Positions 50,317-59,731 of a stretch of 64,000 nucleotides of DNA are shown here, piece after piece (the stretch's first letter is position 1; each line of letters opens with the position of its first letter). The translations under genes were made by a program, and so were the position numbers. Below the pieces are notes generated by a model. The model was not told the DNA's origin. It saw nothing but the letters and a program-made list of their open reading frames with translations, and searched no databases. The stretch is from Mesorhizobium sp. M2D.F.Ca.ET.226.01.1.1 (lineage in GTDB: Bacteria > Pseudomonadota > Alphaproteobacteria > Rhizobiales > Rhizobiaceae): contig NZ_RZOY02000011.1 in the NCBI RefSeq assembly GCF_004022705.2, forward strand, positions 62,001-126,000, given 5' to 3'.

Positions 50317-53304
50317 ATGGCAAGACAAGATCAGGCCAACGACCAATTCTCGCTCACCTCATTCCTCTATGGCGGCAATGCCGACTATATCGACGCGCTC
50401 TACGCGGCTTACGAGGACAATCCGGCCTCGGTCGATCCGGAATGGCAGGATTTCTTCGCGGCGCTGAAGGATGACGCGGGCGATGTGCGCAAGAACGCCA
50501 AGGGCGCCTCCTGGGCGAAGCCCTCCTGGCCGCTCACCGCCAATGGCGAGCTGGTCTCGGCGCTCGACGGCAATTGGGGCCTCGTCGAAAAGACGATCGA
50601 AAAGAAGGTCAAGGAAAAGGCGGTTGTCAACGGCGCCGTGCTTTCTGACGCCGATGTGCACCAGGCGACGCGCGATTCGGTTCGCGCCATCATGATGATC
50701 CGCGCCTATCGCATGCGCGGCCATCTGCATGCCAATCTCGATCCGCTGGGTATCGCCAAGCCGCTCGAGGATTACAACGAGCTGTCGCCGGAGAATTACG
50801 GCTTCACCGAAGCCGATTACGACCGGCCGATCTTCCTCGACAATGTGCTGGGCCTCGAATTCGGCACCATCCGGCAGATGCTGGACATCTTGGCCCGCAC
50901 CTATTGCTCGACGCTCGGCGTCGAGTTCATGCACATTTCCGATCCGGAAGAGAAGGCGTGGATCCAGGCGCGCATCGAAGGCGCCGACAAGGAGATCACC
51001 TTCACTGCAACCGGCAAGAAGGCGATCCTGTCGAAGCTGGTCGAGGCCGAGGGCTTCGAGCAGTATATCGACGTCAAGTACAAGGGCACAAAGCGCTTCG
51101 GCCTCGACGGCGGTGAATCGCTGATTCCGGCGCTGGAGCAGATCGTCAAGCGCGGCGGCCAGCTCGGTCTCAAGGAAATCGTGCTCGGCATGGCGCATCG
51201 CGGCCGCCTCAACGTGCTTTCCCAGGTGATGGCGAAGCCGCACCGCGCCATCTTCCACGAATTCAAGGGCGGCTCGGCCGCGCCCGACGAGGTCGAAGGC
51301 TCGGGCGACGTGAAGTACCATCTCGGCGCCTCGTCGGACCGTGAGTTCGACGGCAACAAGGTGCATCTGTCGCTGACGGCCAACCCCTCGCATCTGGAAA
51401 TCGTCGATCCGGTGGTGATGGGCAAGGCGCGCGCCAAGCAGGACCAGTTCGCCGGCCGCGAGCGTGGCGAGGTCGTGCCGCTGTCGGAGCGCGCCAAGGT
51501 GATGCCGCTGTTGCTGCACGGCGACGCCGCCTTCGCCGGGCAGGGCGTGATCGCCGAGATCCTCGGCCTGTCGGGCCTGCGCGGCCACCGCGTCGCCGGC
51601 ACGCTGCATGTCATCATCAACAACCAGATCGGCTTCACCACCAATCCGCGCTTCTCGCGTTCCTCGCCCTATCCGTCGGATGTGGCCAAGATGATCGAGG
51701 CGCCGATCTTCCACGTCAACGGCGATGACCCGGAGGCCGTGGTGCATGCGGCGAAGGTCGCGACCGAGTTCCGCATGAAGTTCCACAAGCCTGTGGTGGT
51801 GGACATGTTCTGCTACCGCCGCTTCGGACACAATGAGGGCGACGAGCCGGCCTTCACCCAGCCGATCATGTACCGCAACATCCGCACCCATAAGACGGTG
51901 GTTCAGATCTATGCCGACCGGCTGATCGCCGAAGGCCACATCACCCAGGCCGAGGTCGACAAGATGCGGGCCGACTGGCGCGCGCATCTGGAATCAGAAT
52001 GGGAAGTCGGCCAGAGCTACAAGCCGAACAAGGCCGACTGGCTGGATGGCGCGTGGTCCGGCCTGCGCACCGCCGACAACCAGGACGAACAGCGCCGCGG
52101 CAAGACCGCCGTGCCGGTGCGCACGCTGAAGGAGATTGGCAAAAAGCTGACCGAGGTGCCGAAGGATTTCGACGCGCACAAGACGATCCTGCGCTTCCTC
52201 GAAAACCGCCGCCAGGCGATCGAGTCCGGCGAAGGCATCGACTGGTCGACGGCCGAGGCGCTGGCCTTCGGCGCCATCCTGCTCGACGGAAACCCGATCC
52301 GGCTCTCCGGCCAGGATTCGGAGCGCGGCACCTTCTCGCAGCGCCATTCGGTGCTTTACGACCAGCGCGACGAGACCCGCTATATCCCGCTCAACAATCT
52401 GTCGGCGGCGCAAGCCGGCTACGAAGTCATCAACTCGATGCTGTCGGAAGAGGCGGTGCTGGGCTTCGAATATGGCTACAGCCTGGCAGAGCCCAAGGCG
52501 CTGACGCTGTGGGAAGCGCAGTTCGGCGACTTCGCCAACGGCGCCCAGGTGGTGTTCGACCAGTTCATCTCGTCGGGCGAGCGCAAGTGGCTCAGAATGT
52601 CGGGCCTCGTCTGCCTTTTGCCGCATGGCTATGAAGGCCAGGGGCCGGAACATTCGTCGGCGCGGCTGGAGCGCTTCCTGCAGCTCTGCGCGGAAGACAA
52701 TATGCAGGTCGCCAACGTCACCACGCCGGCTAACTATTTCCACATTCTGCGCCGGCAGCTGAAGCGCGACTTCCGCAAGCCGCTGATCTTGATGACGCCG
52801 AAGTCGCTGCTGCGCCACAAGCGGGCGGTGTCGATGCTGTCGGAAATGGCGGGCGAAAGCTCGTTCCACAGGCTGCTGTGGGACGACGCGCAGCTCCTGC
52901 CGAACCAGCCGATAAAACTGGTCAAGGATTCCAAGATCCGCCGCGTCGTGCTGTGCTCGGGCAAGGTCTATTACGACCTCTACGAAGAGCGCGAGAAGCG
53001 CGGCATCAACGACATTTATCTGCTGCGCGTCGAACAGCTCTATCCGTTCCCGGCCAAGGCGCTGATCACCGAATTGTCACGTTTCCGCAACGCCGAGATG
53101 GTGTGGTGCCAGGAGGAGCCCAAGAACATGGGCGCCTGGTCGTTCATCGATCCCTATCTCGAATGGGTGCTGGCGCATATCGACGCCAAGCATCAGCGGG
53201 TGCGTTACACCGGCCGACCAGCCTCGGCCTCGCCGGCGACCGGCTTGATGTCGAAGCATCTCAGCCAACTCGCCGCGTTGCTCGATGATGCTCTCGGCGA
53301 ATAG
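50317..53304 (+). CDS. sucA: 2-oxoglutarate dehydrogenase E1 component
   Basis: 995 residues. TPP-dependent E1: GMAHRGRLNVLSQ, HLGASSDREF, ANPSHLEIVDPV, IFHVNGDDPEAVVHAAKVATEFR in parts, HNEGDEPAFTQP and the C-terminal PHGYEGQGPEHSSARLERFLQ. It decarboxylates 2-oxoglutarate and transfers the succinyl group to SucB lipoyl. The N-terminus begins QFSLTSFLYGGNADYI as in rhizobial enzymes. The sucB start follows 61 nt after. Confidence 0.97.
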   Translation: MARQDQANDQFSLTSFLYGGNADYIDALYAAYEDNPASVDPEWQDFFAALKDDAGDVRKNAKGASWAKPSWPLTANGELVSALDGNWGLVEKTIEKKVKEKAVVNGAVLSDADVHQATRDSVRAIMMIRAYRMRGHLHANLDPLGIAKPLEDYNELSPENYGFTEADYDRPIFLDNVLGLEFGTIRQMLDILARTYCSTLGVEFMHISDPEEKAWIQARIEGADKEITFTATGKKAILSKLVEAEGFEQYIDVKYKGTKRFGLDGGESLIPALEQIVKRGGQLGLKEIVLGMAHRGRLNVLSQVMAKPHRAIFHEFKGGSAAPDEVEGSGDVKYHLGASSDREFDGNKVHLSLTANPSHLEIVDPVVMGKARAKQDQFAGRERGEVVPLSERAKVMPLLLHGDAAFAGQGVIAEILGLSGLRGHRVAGTLHVIINNQIGFTTNPRFSRSSPYPSDVAKMIEAPIFHVNGDDPEAVVHAAKVATEFRMKFHKPVVVDMFCYRRFGHNEGDEPAFTQPIMYRNIRTHKTVVQIYADRLIAEGHITQAEVDKMRADWRAHLESEWEVGQSYKPNKADWLDGAWSGLRTADNQDEQRRGKTAVPVRTLKEIGKKLTEVPKDFDAHKTILRFLENRRQAIESGEGIDWSTAEALAFGAILLDGNPIRLSGQDSERGTFSQRHSVLYDQRDETRYIPLNNLSAAQAGYEVINSMLSEEAVLGFEYGYSLAEPKALTLWEAQFGDFANGAQVVFDQFISSGERKWLRMSGLVCLLPHGYEGQGPEHSSARLERFLQLCAEDNMQVANVTTPANYFHILRRQLKRDFRKPLILMTPKSLLRHKRAVSMLSEMAGESSFHRLLWDDAQLLPNQPIKLVKDSKIRRVVLCSGKVYYDLYEEREKRGINDIYLLRVEQLYPFPAKALITELSRFRNAEMVWCQEEPKNMGAWSFIDPYLEWVLAHIDAKHQRVRYTGRPASASPATGLMSKHLSQLAALLDDALGE

Positions 53305-53365
53305 CGCGCTGGGCGAATAGGCAGACCGGACGAAACAGACCTCAAGAAGACAACGGACAGGCACA

Positions 53366-54643
53366 ATGGCTACCGAAATCCGCGTCCCCACGCTGGGTGA
53401 ATCCGTCACCGAGGCGACCGTCGGCAAGTGGTTCAAGAAGGTCGGCGACGCGATCGCCGCCGATGAACCCTTGGTCGAGCTCGAAACCGACAAGGTGACG
53501 GTGGAAGTGCCTGCCGCGGGCGCCGGAACACTGGCTGAGATCACCGTCAAGGAAGGCGAGACGGTCAATGTCGGCGCGCTGCTCGGCTCGATTTCGGCTG
53601 GCGGCGCCGCCGCCCCGACGACCAAGCCGCAGGCGGTGGCGCAGGCCTCCAGCCCGGATGCCGCTTCCACCACCAAGCAGGCCGCCGCCGAGACCGCCAA
53701 GGTCGCCGGTGACGCCGGCCAGATCGAGCCGCGCACCATGCCGCCGGCGCCCGCTGCGGCCAAGCTGATCGCGGAGCATAATCTCTCGGTCGACCAACTG
53801 TCCGGCTCGGGCAAGCGCGGCCAGGTGCTGAAGGGCGACGTGCTCGACGCCATCGCCAAGGGCGCCCCGTCGCAGCCGGCCGAGACGCCGAAGGCCGCTC
53901 CGGCGCCGGTCGCTGCCCGTGCGCCGTCGACGGCCGAGGATGCACCGCGCGAGGAGCGCGTGCGCATGACCAAGCTGCGCCAGACCATCGCGCGCCGCTT
54001 GAAGGAAGCGCAGTCGACCGCCGCAATGCTCACCACCTTCAACGAGGTGGATATGAGCGCGGTGATGGCGCTCAGGGCAAAGTACAAGGACGTGTTCGAG
54101 AAGAAGCATGGCGTGAAGCTCGGCTTCATGGGCTTCTTCACCAAGGCGGTGACGCATGCGCTGAAGGAGATCCCGGCGGTCAACGCCGAGATCGACGGCA
54201 CCGACATCATCTACAAGAACTTTGCCCATGTCGGCGTCGCCGTCGGCACCGACAAGGGCCTGGTGGTGCCGGTGGTGCGCGACGCCGACCAGATGTCGAT
54301 CGCCGAGATCGAGAAGGAGATCGGACGCCTCGGCCTTGCCGCGCGCGACGGCAAGCTGTCGGTGGCCGACATGCAGGGCGGCACCTTCACCATCTCCAAT
54401 GGCGGTGTCTATGGCTCACTGATGTCGACGCCGATCCTCAACGCCCCGCAGTCCGGCATCCTCGGCATGCACAAGATCCAGGACCGGCCGGTGGTGGTCG
54501 GCGGCCAGATCGTCATCCGCCCGATGATGTATCTGGCGCTCAGCTACGACCACCGCATTGTCGACGGCAAGGAAGCGGTGACCTTCCTGGTGCGCGTCAA
54601 GGAAAGCCTGGAGGATCCCGAGCGGCTGGTGCTTGATCTCTGA
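53366..54643 (+). CDS. sucB: Dihydrolipoamide succinyltransferase (E2)
   Basis: 425 residues. The lipoyl domain (1-75) has ELETDKVTVEVPA with Lys43; the peripheral subunit-binding domain is near 125-160 (PPAPAAAKLIAEHNLSVDQL in parts); the catalytic domain ends with SYDHRIVDGKEAVTFLVR, the conserved His-Asp. Ala-rich linkers join the parts. It is the core of the 2-oxoglutarate dehydrogenase complex. Confidence 0.97.
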   Translation: MATEIRVPTLGESVTEATVGKWFKKVGDAIAADEPLVELETDKVTVEVPAAGAGTLAEITVKEGETVNVGALLGSISAGGAAAPTTKPQAVAQASSPDAASTTKQAAAETAKVAGDAGQIEPRTMPPAPAAAKLIAEHNLSVDQLSGSGKRGQVLKGDVLDAIAKGAPSQPAETPKAAPAPVAARAPSTAEDAPREERVRMTKLRQTIARRLKEAQSTAAMLTTFNEVDMSAVMALRAKYKDVFEKKHGVKLGFMGFFTKAVTHALKEIPAVNAEIDGTDIIYKNFAHVGVAVGTDKGLVVPVVRDADQMSIAEIEKEIGRLGLAARDGKLSVADMQGGTFTISNGGVYGSLMSTPILNAPQSGILGMHKIQDRPVVVGGQIVIRPMMYLALSYDHRIVDGKEAVTFLVRVKESLEDPERLVLDL

Positions 54644-54678
54644 GGTGGCGTGATGGCGGCATGCGGCCGGGGCGGCGA

Positions 54679-55191
54679 ATGAGAACCCATTTGCTCGGCG
54701 CCGCAAGACCGGTCTCGCTTGCGGCCGGCATAGCTCTCGCGGCCGTCGATGCCCAAGCCGCCTGCCCGATCCAGCTTGCCGTCTATGGCGAGGCGCAGAG
54801 CGGGGCCGAGATCGACTTCACGCCGGCCGGCACCTCGGCGACGATCACCAATGCCTTCCGCGTGATCCTCGACAACAATGTCGTGCTCGACGGCATCGCG
54901 ATGTGGACCGAAGGCTCGGCCGGGCGGCCCCATGGCTCGCTGATGTACAAATGCCCGACCGGCGACGTCACCGGCGAAGAACTCGCCGCCTGCACGATCT
55001 GGGAAGGCGTCATCTACAGCGCCGATGAGAAAGGTGGCGTCGGCCTGTTGCCGGCCGAGGGCGCCGACGCGCCGAAAAGCCTGATCCTGCCCGATCTCGG
55101 GCCGTCGCTCGAAATGTCGGCCGCCTATGGCCCCGCCGGCTTTTCGAAAGTGTCATGGGACATCTTCGTGCTGAAAGGCTGCCAGGAATGA
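54679..55191 (+). CDS. Secreted hypothetical protein in the suc-lpd operon
   Basis: 170 residues from ATG at 54679 (MRTHLLGAARPVSL); an ATG at 54661 is possible. A signal peptide ends near DAQA. Mature part: CPIQLAVYGEAQSGAEIDFTPAG, GRPHGSLMYKCPTGDVTG, and GCQE at the C-terminus; four or five Cys could form disulfides. Similar proteins lie between sucB and lpdA in other rhizobia (family knowledge). Its stop overlaps the SDR start as ATGA. Function unknown. Confidence 0.75.
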   Translation: MRTHLLGAARPVSLAAGIALAAVDAQAACPIQLAVYGEAQSGAEIDFTPAGTSATITNAFRVILDNNVVLDGIAMWTEGSAGRPHGSLMYKCPTGDVTGEELAACTIWEGVIYSADEKGGVGLLPAEGADAPKSLILPDLGPSLEMSAAYGPAGFSKVSWDIFVLKGCQE

Positions 55192-55943
55192 GCGCCGACA
55201 AGAAAACACTGCTGGTCACCGGCGGCAGCCGCGGCATCGGCGCGGCGATCTGCCGGCAGGCGAGTGAGGCCGGTTATCGCGTGGCGGTCAACTACGTTTC
55301 CAACCAAGCGGCCGCGGATGCGCTGGTCGACGAGCTCAAGGCTGCGGACGGCGATGCCTTCGCAGTGAAGGGCGATGTCGGCAACGAGGCCGATGTCATC
55401 GCGATTTTCGAAGCCGTCGACCGGGCCTCCGGCCGGCTGGACGCCTTCGTCAACAATGCCGGTATCGTCGACGTCAAGGCGCGCGTAGATGAGATGAGCG
55501 CGGAGCGGCTCGAGCGCATGATGCGCATCAACGTCGTAGGCTCGTTCCTGTGCGCACGCGAGGCGGTGAAGCGCATGTCGACGCGGCATGGCGGCAAGGG
55601 CGGCGCCATTGTCAACATTTCGTCGGCGGCGGCCAGGCTCGGCTCGCCAGGCGAATATGTCGACTACGCCGCCTCCAAGGGCGCGATCGACACGCTGACC
55701 ATCGGGCTCGCGCGTGAAGTCGCGCTGGAAGGCGTCCGCGTCAATGCCGTCAGCCCCGGCATCACCGAGACCGAAATCCATGCCTCCGGCGGCCAGCCCG
55801 ACCGCGTGGCGCGGATGCAGGAGCTGTTGCCGATGAAACGCGCCGGCACGGCGGACGAAGTCGCCAGCGCGGTTCTCTATCTTCTGTCGGACGCGGCCTC
55901 CTATATAACGGGCGCGATCCTCAATGTGAGCGGCGGCCGTTGA
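55188..55943 (+). CDS. SDR family oxidoreductase
   Basis: 251 residues from ATG at 55188. TGGSRGIGAAI (cofactor loop), NNAGIV, catalytic Ser in INISSAAARLG, YAASKGAI (YxxxK) and PGITETEIH. NADP-preferring short-chain dehydrogenase/reductase, fabG-like; substrate unknown. Embedded between sucB and lpdA as in other rhizobia. Confidence 0.92.
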   Translation: MSADKKTLLVTGGSRGIGAAICRQASEAGYRVAVNYVSNQAAADALVDELKAADGDAFAVKGDVGNEADVIAIFEAVDRASGRLDAFVNNAGIVDVKARVDEMSAERLERMMRINVVGSFLCAREAVKRMSTRHGGKGGAIVNISSAAARLGSPGEYVDYAASKGAIDTLTIGLAREVALEGVRVNAVSPGITETEIHASGGQPDRVARMQELLPMKRAGTADEVASAVLYLLSDAASYITGAILNVSGGR

Positions 55944-55968
55944 AGGCCGGATAAGAAGGGTTTCTATT

Positions 55969-57375
55969 ATGGCTTATGACGTCGTTATCATCGGATCGGG
56001 GCCGGGCGGCTACGTCTGCGCCATCAAGGCGGCGCAGCTCGGCCTGAAGACGGCGGTGGTCGAGAAGAACGCCACCTTCGGCGGCACCTGCCTCAATATC
56101 GGCTGCATCCCGTCTAAGGCGCTGCTCCACGCCTCCGAGATGTTCGCCGAAGCCGGCCATGCCTTCGATACGCTGGGCGTCGAGATACCGGCGCCAAAGC
56201 TCAATCTGAAGAAGATGATGGCGCATAAGGACACGACGGTCGCCTCCAACGTCAACGGCGTCGCCTTCCTGTTCAAGAAGAACAAGATCGATTCATTCCG
56301 CGGCACCGGCAAGGTGATTTCCGCCGGCAAGGTTTCGGTGACCGGCGAGGACGGCAAGGTCGAGGAGATCGAGACCAAGAACATCGTCATCGCCACCGGC
56401 TCGGACGTCGCCGGCATTCCGGGCGTCAAAGTCGATTTCGACGAGAAGGTCATCGTGTCCTCCACCGGTGCGCTGTCGTTGGCCAAGGTGCCCGCCAGCC
56501 TCGTGGTGGTCGGCGGCGGCGTCATCGGGCTGGAACTTGGCTCGGTCTGGGCCCGGCTGGGCGCCAAAGTCACGGTCGTCGAATATCTCGACACCATCCT
56601 GGGCGGCATGGACGGCGAGGTGTCGAAACAGTTCCAGCGGCTGCTCTCCAAGCAGGGCTTCGAGTTCAAGCTTGGCGCCAAGGTCACCGGCGTCGCTAAG
56701 ACCAAGAAAGGCGCGACGGTCACCTTCGAGCCGGTAAAGGGCGGCACGGCCGAAACCATCGAAGCCGATGTCGTTCTGGTCGCGACTGGACGTCGCCCCT
56801 ATGCCGACAGCCTCGGGCTGAAGGAAGCCGGCGTCGAGATCGACGAGCGCGGCCGGGTCAAGACCGACGGGCATCTGAGGACCAACCTGCCGGGCATCTA
56901 TGCCATCGGCGACGTCATCGCCGGCCCGATGCTGGCGCACAAGGCTGAGGACGAGGGCGTGGCAGTCGCTGAGACCATCGCCGGCCAGGCCGGGCACGTG
57001 AATTATGACGTCATCCCGAGCGTGGTCTACACCAGCCCGGAAATCGCCTCGGTCGGCAAGACCGAGGAGGAGCTGAAGAAGGCCGGCATCGACTACAAGG
57101 TCGGCAAGTTTCCGTTCAGCGCCAATGGACGCGCGCGCGCCATGCTGCATACCGACGGTTTCGTGAAGATCCTGGCCGACAAGGCCAGCGACCGCGTACT
57201 CGGCGTCCATATCGTCGGCTTCGGCGCCGGCGAGATGATCCACGAAGCGGCCGTGCTGATGGAGTTCGGCGGCTCGTCGGAAGACCTCGCCCGCACCTGC
57301 CACGCGCATCCGACGATGTCGGAAGCGGTGAAGGAAGCGGCGCTGGCGACGTTCTTCAAGCCGATTCATATCTAG
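55969..57375 (+). CDS. lpdA: Dihydrolipoyl dehydrogenase (E3)
   Basis: 468 residues. FAD GSGPGGYVCAIKAAQLG, redox-active disulfide GGTCLNIGCIPSKALLH (Cys41, Cys46), NAD site VVVGGGVIGLELGSVW, and the active-site His in CHAHPTMSEAVKEA. It reoxidises dihydrolipoyl-SucB with NAD+. It closes the 2-oxoglutarate dehydrogenase set. Confidence 0.97.
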   Translation: MAYDVVIIGSGPGGYVCAIKAAQLGLKTAVVEKNATFGGTCLNIGCIPSKALLHASEMFAEAGHAFDTLGVEIPAPKLNLKKMMAHKDTTVASNVNGVAFLFKKNKIDSFRGTGKVISAGKVSVTGEDGKVEEIETKNIVIATGSDVAGIPGVKVDFDEKVIVSSTGALSLAKVPASLVVVGGGVIGLELGSVWARLGAKVTVVEYLDTILGGMDGEVSKQFQRLLSKQGFEFKLGAKVTGVAKTKKGATVTFEPVKGGTAETIEADVVLVATGRRPYADSLGLKEAGVEIDERGRVKTDGHLRTNLPGIYAIGDVIAGPMLAHKAEDEGVAVAETIAGQAGHVNYDVIPSVVYTSPEIASVGKTEEELKKAGIDYKVGKFPFSANGRARAMLHTDGFVKILADKASDRVLGVHIVGFGAGEMIHEAAVLMEFGGSSEDLARTCHAHPTMSEAVKEAALATFFKPIHI

Positions 57376-57455
57376 GGCGTCATCCGAACCGAAGGGCGAT
57401 ACGCCCGTCAGCATTGGTATGGCTCGTCTCGCAGGGTTCGCCCAGGAGATACCTC

Positions 57456-59114
57456 GTGTCCAAAGGCTCCGATCTGCTTGTTGCTGCCCTCGAGAATGAA
57501 GGCGTGGACCGCATTTTCGGCATACCGGGCGAGGAGAACCTCGACGTTGTCGAATCCATTCGCAAATCCTCGATCGAGCTTATCCTGACCCGTCATGAGC
57601 AGGCGGCCGCATTCATGGCCGCCACCCACGGCCGGCTCACCGGCAGGCCCGGCGTCTGTATCACCACGCTTGGCCCGGGGGCCTTGAACCTGACGACAGG
57701 CGCCGCCTACGCGCTGCTCGGGGCCATGCCCATGGTCATGATCACTGGGCAGAAGGGGATCCGGTCGTCCAGGCAGGCACGCTTCCAGATCGTCGACGTC
57801 GTCGCGGCGATGAAACCCCTGACCAAGCTTTCGCGTCAGATCGTTTCGTCCAGGATGATCCCAGGCGTGGTGCGCGAGGCTTTCCGCGTGGCGGGCGAAG
57901 AGCGTCCGGGACCGGTGCATCTGGAGCTGCCCGAGGACATCGCCGCCGAGGAGTGTGACCCGGTCGCGCCGATTCCGCCGCATCCGGTCGAGCTGCCGTT
58001 GGCGAGCCCGCTCGCGCTCGATCGCGCCGCGCGGATGATCATCGAGGCTGAGCGGCCGCTGGCGATGATGGGCGCCGCCGCCTCGCGGCCGCGCTCGACC
58101 TCGGACCTCGCCCAGTTCGTTCTGCGGACCGGCATTCCCTATTTCACCACCCAGATGGGCAAGGGCACGGTGCCGGGTGGGACCGAGCTCTATATGGGCA
58201 CAGCCGCCCTGTCCGAGCGCGACTACGTGCATGAGGCGATCGAGCAGGCGGATCTCATTATTACGATCGGCCACGACACGGTCGAGAAGCCACCCTTCAT
58301 CATGGGCGCCGACGGGCCGAAGGTCATTCATGTCGGCTACCAGCCGGCCACTGTCGAACAGGTCTATTTCCCGCAAACCGAGGTGATCGGGGATATCGGC
58401 GCGTCGCTCAGGCTGTTGGCCGACCGCCTGGAAGGCAACATCCCCAACGCACAGGCACTGCTGCCGCTACGCGAGGGGATATTGAGCCGCACTGCGGCGC
58501 GCGACAGCGAGGACCGCTTCACGCCGCAGCGCCTGGTGCACGACGTGCGCGCAGTGATGCCGGCTGACGGCATCCTGGCGCTCGACAACGGCATGTACAA
58601 GATCTGGTTCGCGCGCAACTACCGCACGCGCGTCGCCAACACGCTGCTGCTCGACAATGCGCTGGCCACGATGGGCGCCGGCCTGCCGTCGGCGATGATG
58701 GCGGCAATGCTTTTTCCGGAACGCCGCGTCATGGCGGTTTGCGGCGATGGCGGCTTCATGATGAACAGCCAGGAGCTGGAAACCGCCGTCAGGCTGAAGC
58801 TCAACCTCGTGGTCCTGATCATTGAGGACCATGCCTTCGGCATGATCCGCTGGAAGCAGGCGGTGGACGACTTTCCCGATTTCGGTATGACCTTCGGGAA
58901 TCCCGATTTCGTTCGTTATGCCGAAGCCTACGGCGCGAAGGGCACCAGGGTAGGCGCCATCGCCGAGCTGAGACCGGCCCTGGAGCAGGCCTTTGCCGCG
59001 GGCGGGGTCAATCTCGTCGTCGTTCCGATCGACTATTCGGAGAATGAGCGGGTCCTGGTCGAAGAGCTGCGCCATCGGTCGCCCTGGCCCGCCAGTTCTA
59101 TGCCGCATGACTAG
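57456..59114 (+). CDS. TPP-dependent enzyme of the acetolactate synthase large-subunit family
   Basis: 552 residues from GTG at 57456 (AGGAGA 6 nt upstream). PYR domain with TRHEQAAAFMAATHGRLTG (catalytic Glu); central FAD/ADP-like domain; PP domain with VCGDGGFMMNSQELETAVRLKL (GDG-N TPP motif). It resembles IlvB/catabolic acetolactate synthase, but no small (IlvN) subunit gene is nearby. Alternatives are other 2-ketoacid decarboxylases. Downstream of lpdA on the same strand with an 80-nt gap. Confidence 0.88.
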   Translation: MSKGSDLLVAALENEGVDRIFGIPGEENLDVVESIRKSSIELILTRHEQAAAFMAATHGRLTGRPGVCITTLGPGALNLTTGAAYALLGAMPMVMITGQKGIRSSRQARFQIVDVVAAMKPLTKLSRQIVSSRMIPGVVREAFRVAGEERPGPVHLELPEDIAAEECDPVAPIPPHPVELPLASPLALDRAARMIIEAERPLAMMGAAASRPRSTSDLAQFVLRTGIPYFTTQMGKGTVPGGTELYMGTAALSERDYVHEAIEQADLIITIGHDTVEKPPFIMGADGPKVIHVGYQPATVEQVYFPQTEVIGDIGASLRLLADRLEGNIPNAQALLPLREGILSRTAARDSEDRFTPQRLVHDVRAVMPADGILALDNGMYKIWFARNYRTRVANTLLLDNALATMGAGLPSAMMAAMLFPERRVMAVCGDGGFMMNSQELETAVRLKLNLVVLIIEDHAFGMIRWKQAVDDFPDFGMTFGNPDFVRYAEAYGAKGTRVGAIAELRPALEQAFAAGGVNLVVVPIDYSENERVLVEELRHRSPWPASSMPHD

Positions 59115-59121
59115 CTCTTTG

Positions 59122-59182
59122 TTTTGACGCAATTCCAGACGGAAAACCGCTCACACTTTTCGGCATCATGCTCGAGAGCAAT
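59122..59182. repeat. Palindromic repeat, family E (copy 4)
   Basis: TTTTGACGCAATTCCAGACG, core GGAAAACCGCTCACACTTTT, right end GAGAGCAATTCCC. The inverted GCAATTC ends match the copy at 36652-36703. Confidence 0.75.
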
Positions 59183-59236
59183 TCCCGGATGGTGCAACGG
59201 CGGTTTCCGGAGCTGGAGACAGCGACACAAAACAAG

Positions 59237-59266
59237 CGGCCCGCCTTTCGGCGGGCCGTTCGTTTT
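59237..59266. terminator. Intrinsic terminator between the TPP-enzyme and Ala-Pro genes
   Basis: CGGCCCGCC (59237-59245), loop TTTC, GGCGGGCCG (59250-59258), flanked by CAAAACAAG and TTCGTTTT; usable in both directions. Confidence 0.8.
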
Positions 59267-59281
59267 CAAGCTGTAACCCGA

Positions 59282-59599
59282 TTACTGAGCGGGCGCAGGT
59301 GCAGGAGCTGGCGCGGGGGCCGGCGCGGGAGCAGGAGCCGGGGCTGGCGCCGGAGCGGGCGCAGGCGCTGGTGCCGGCTCTGGAGCCGGGGCAGGCGTCG
59401 CAGGCGGGGGGGCCGGCGTGCTGGCGGCCGGCGGCTCAGCCGGAGCCGGGGCATGCTCGCCGCCGCTTCTGCCAAAGACATAATACGCAACAATGGCCAG
59501 GATAATGACAACTAGGGCGATCAGCCACCCGCTGCCGCCACCACCCCCCGATGTGGGAGGCGTGCTCGAAGGGGTGAAGGGGTCGTTAGGGTTCGCCAT
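59282..59599 (-). CDS. Membrane-anchored protein with a long Ala-Pro repeat tail
   Basis: 105 residues. A short polar N-terminus (MANPNDPFTPSS), a transmembrane helix (about 25-43, WLIALVVIILAIVAYYVFG), then a C-terminal tail of 45-50 residues that is almost only alternating Ala and Pro, ending in Gln. AAGGAGGAC lies 9 nt upstream of the ATG. The tail would be an extended rod in the periplasm, as in TonB-like spacers. No family recognised. Confidence 0.7.
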   Translation of the reverse strand: MANPNDPFTPSSTPPTSGGGGGSGWLIALVVIILAIVAYYVFGRSGGEHAPAPAEPPAASTPAPPPATPAPAPEPAPAPAPAPAPAPAPAPAPAPAPAPAPAPAQ

Positions 59600-59731
59600 G
59601 AAACGTGTCCTCCTTGGATGAAAGCATCAAAATAACAGCCATCAACGCGCGGATCCCGCAATGGGTTTCACACGGACGGACCGAAAGCGCTGAAAAACCG
59701 ACGTTTTCGGGCCCGCCAATCGCCAGGCGAC

